Positions 63,380 through 64,000 of a DNA stretch of 64,000 nucleotides are shown piece after piece; position 1 is the stretch's first letter, and each line of letters starts with the position of its first letter. Position numbers and translations under genes: made by a program. The notes beneath the pieces were generated by a model. The model made no database searches. It saw only the letters and a program-made list of their open reading frames with translations, and had not been told where the DNA came from. This stretch comes from Trichoplusia ni (taxonomy: Eukaryota; Arthropoda; Insecta; Lepidoptera; Noctuidae): contig NC_039488.1 of the NCBI RefSeq assembly GCF_003590095.1, forward strand, positions 1,178,001-1,242,000, written 5' to 3'.

Positions 63380-63615
63380 CCGACGTTCATTCTAGCACGT
63401 TCCATGAGAGACTTGGGTGTCAGGAGCGACTCCCTGGACTGGCTGTCAGGTTCCATTGGGGAGTCAGCCAGGGACAAGTTGCCCAGGGAATCCAGGGCGT
63501 CCAGGGACGCGGCCCGGGGCGGAGTGGAGCAGTAACCGCCGTCGCTGGACCCGTCGCTCTGGGTGCTGTACTTTGATGGAAGGGCGGTGTCGCCATACCG
63601 GCGAAGTGTGCCGTT
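63380..63615 (-). CDS. Fit1: Kindlin (fermitin) internal exon: F1-domain Ser/Pro-rich loop
   Basis: Internal exon of 236 bp. It is preceded by a pyrimidine-containing acceptor (tcgtctacag) and followed by a consensus donor (GG|gtaagt). It reads open for 78 codons plus two bases, from NGTLRRYGD to ARMNVG. The first part is rich in Ser, Asp and Pro (SDGSSDGGYCSTPPRAASLD), as expected for the disordered loop inserted in the kindlin F1 domain. The end (SLLTPKSLMERARMNVG) leads into the conserved GWLDSS motif: the split Gly codon is completed by the first base of the exon at 62773-62986. Kindlins are FERM-domain adaptors that bind integrin beta tails at adhesion sites, which is family knowledge. 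GC content is far above the flanking introns. The symbol is tentative because insects can carry Fit1 and Fit2 paralogues; the family assignment is firm. The exon 5' of this one lies beyond the right edge. Confidence 0.9.
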
Positions 63616-64000
63616 CTGTAGACGAAGACATTTGTTTATAATTAATTTATCGATAAATTAACTTGCTTAGTATCTCATATCGATGGTTGCAATATTTGTT
63701 TTTATTGTTGTTGTAAGCCAAAAAGATTACATATTTACTCAATAAAGCTATATTCCCTGAAATCTAGCTTAAGTCAAATTAAGTTAAGTTTAATAAAGTA
63801 GGCGTATATTTTATGATATATAGTATCCTTTCTTGATGCAACCTCAGCCTCAAAGAGACCAAAATCATAAAGCTATTTTAGAACTCACAAAGAAATGTTA
63901 ATCTCATTTTATAACCCCAGGTCCGTCATGAAAGACCGTTTGTTAGTTTATACTCCAAAAGTTATGGTGAACGCGATCAAAACCAGTATAATTTATGATA
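63616..64000 (-). other. Kindlin intron 5' of the F1-loop exon (partial)
   Basis: AT-rich sequence upstream (minus strand) of the tcgtctacag acceptor. No further exon is visible before the right edge, so the exons for F0 and early F1 lie outside the window. Confidence 0.7.

Noticed and set aside
1..64000. CRISPR arrays, operons, prokaryotic promoters or terminators
   Set aside because: No regularly spaced direct repeats or bacterial gene organisation; the sequence is eukaryotic.

Overview
The window looks like nuclear DNA from a moth or butterfly (Lepidoptera). It is AT-rich, has almost no coding sequence, and is full of short degraded repeats of kinds common in lepidopteran genomes. These include tRNA-derived SINEs with pol III box B motifs, Helitron-like elements with TC and CTAG ends, foldback MITEs and RTE-type LINE tails. 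No bacterial gene, operon, CRISPR array or plasmid feature is visible. The only host gene I can support has introns with GT/AG borders.

Layout. From 1 to about 59.3 kb is a gene desert: I found no convincing host exon there on either strand, only repeats in AT-rich background. From 59367 to 60366 is a run of exactly 1000 N, an assembly gap. From 60367 to 61612 is GC-rich sequence from an LTR retrotransposon: a long LTR with a TATA box, a poly(A) signal and the 3' end ttaca, then an 18-nt tRNA-Lys primer binding site, then an identical copy of the last 182 bp of the LTR. From 62086 to 63615, on the minus strand, are three consecutive exons of a kindlin (fermitin, UNC-112 family) gene. They join in frame and encode the serine-rich F1 loop, the F1/F2 junction and the linker before the PH domain. 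The gene enters from beyond the right edge. Its remaining exons (PH domain, rest of F2, F3) should lie at lower coordinates but were not found; they may be in the gap, further left, or displaced by misassembly.

Repeats. I grouped the 59 kb by eye into recurring families: two tRNA-like SINE families with several copies and one with a single copy; a foldback element with at least 13 copies; a 110-bp palindromic element with 20-bp perfect terminal inverted repeats; three Helitron-like groups; an interspersed family with a conserved 3' end (family R below); a family starting with ATC repeats (family T); RTE-clade LINE 3' ends; and one clean hAT-type MITE with a perfect 8-bp target-site duplication. 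Edges of degraded copies are approximate.

I do not see a previously undescribed multi-gene system. The observations most worth checking are the LTR/PBS/LTR junction beside the gap, the missing 3' half of the kindlin gene, the foldback family, and a compact G-quadruplex motif at 20210-20230.
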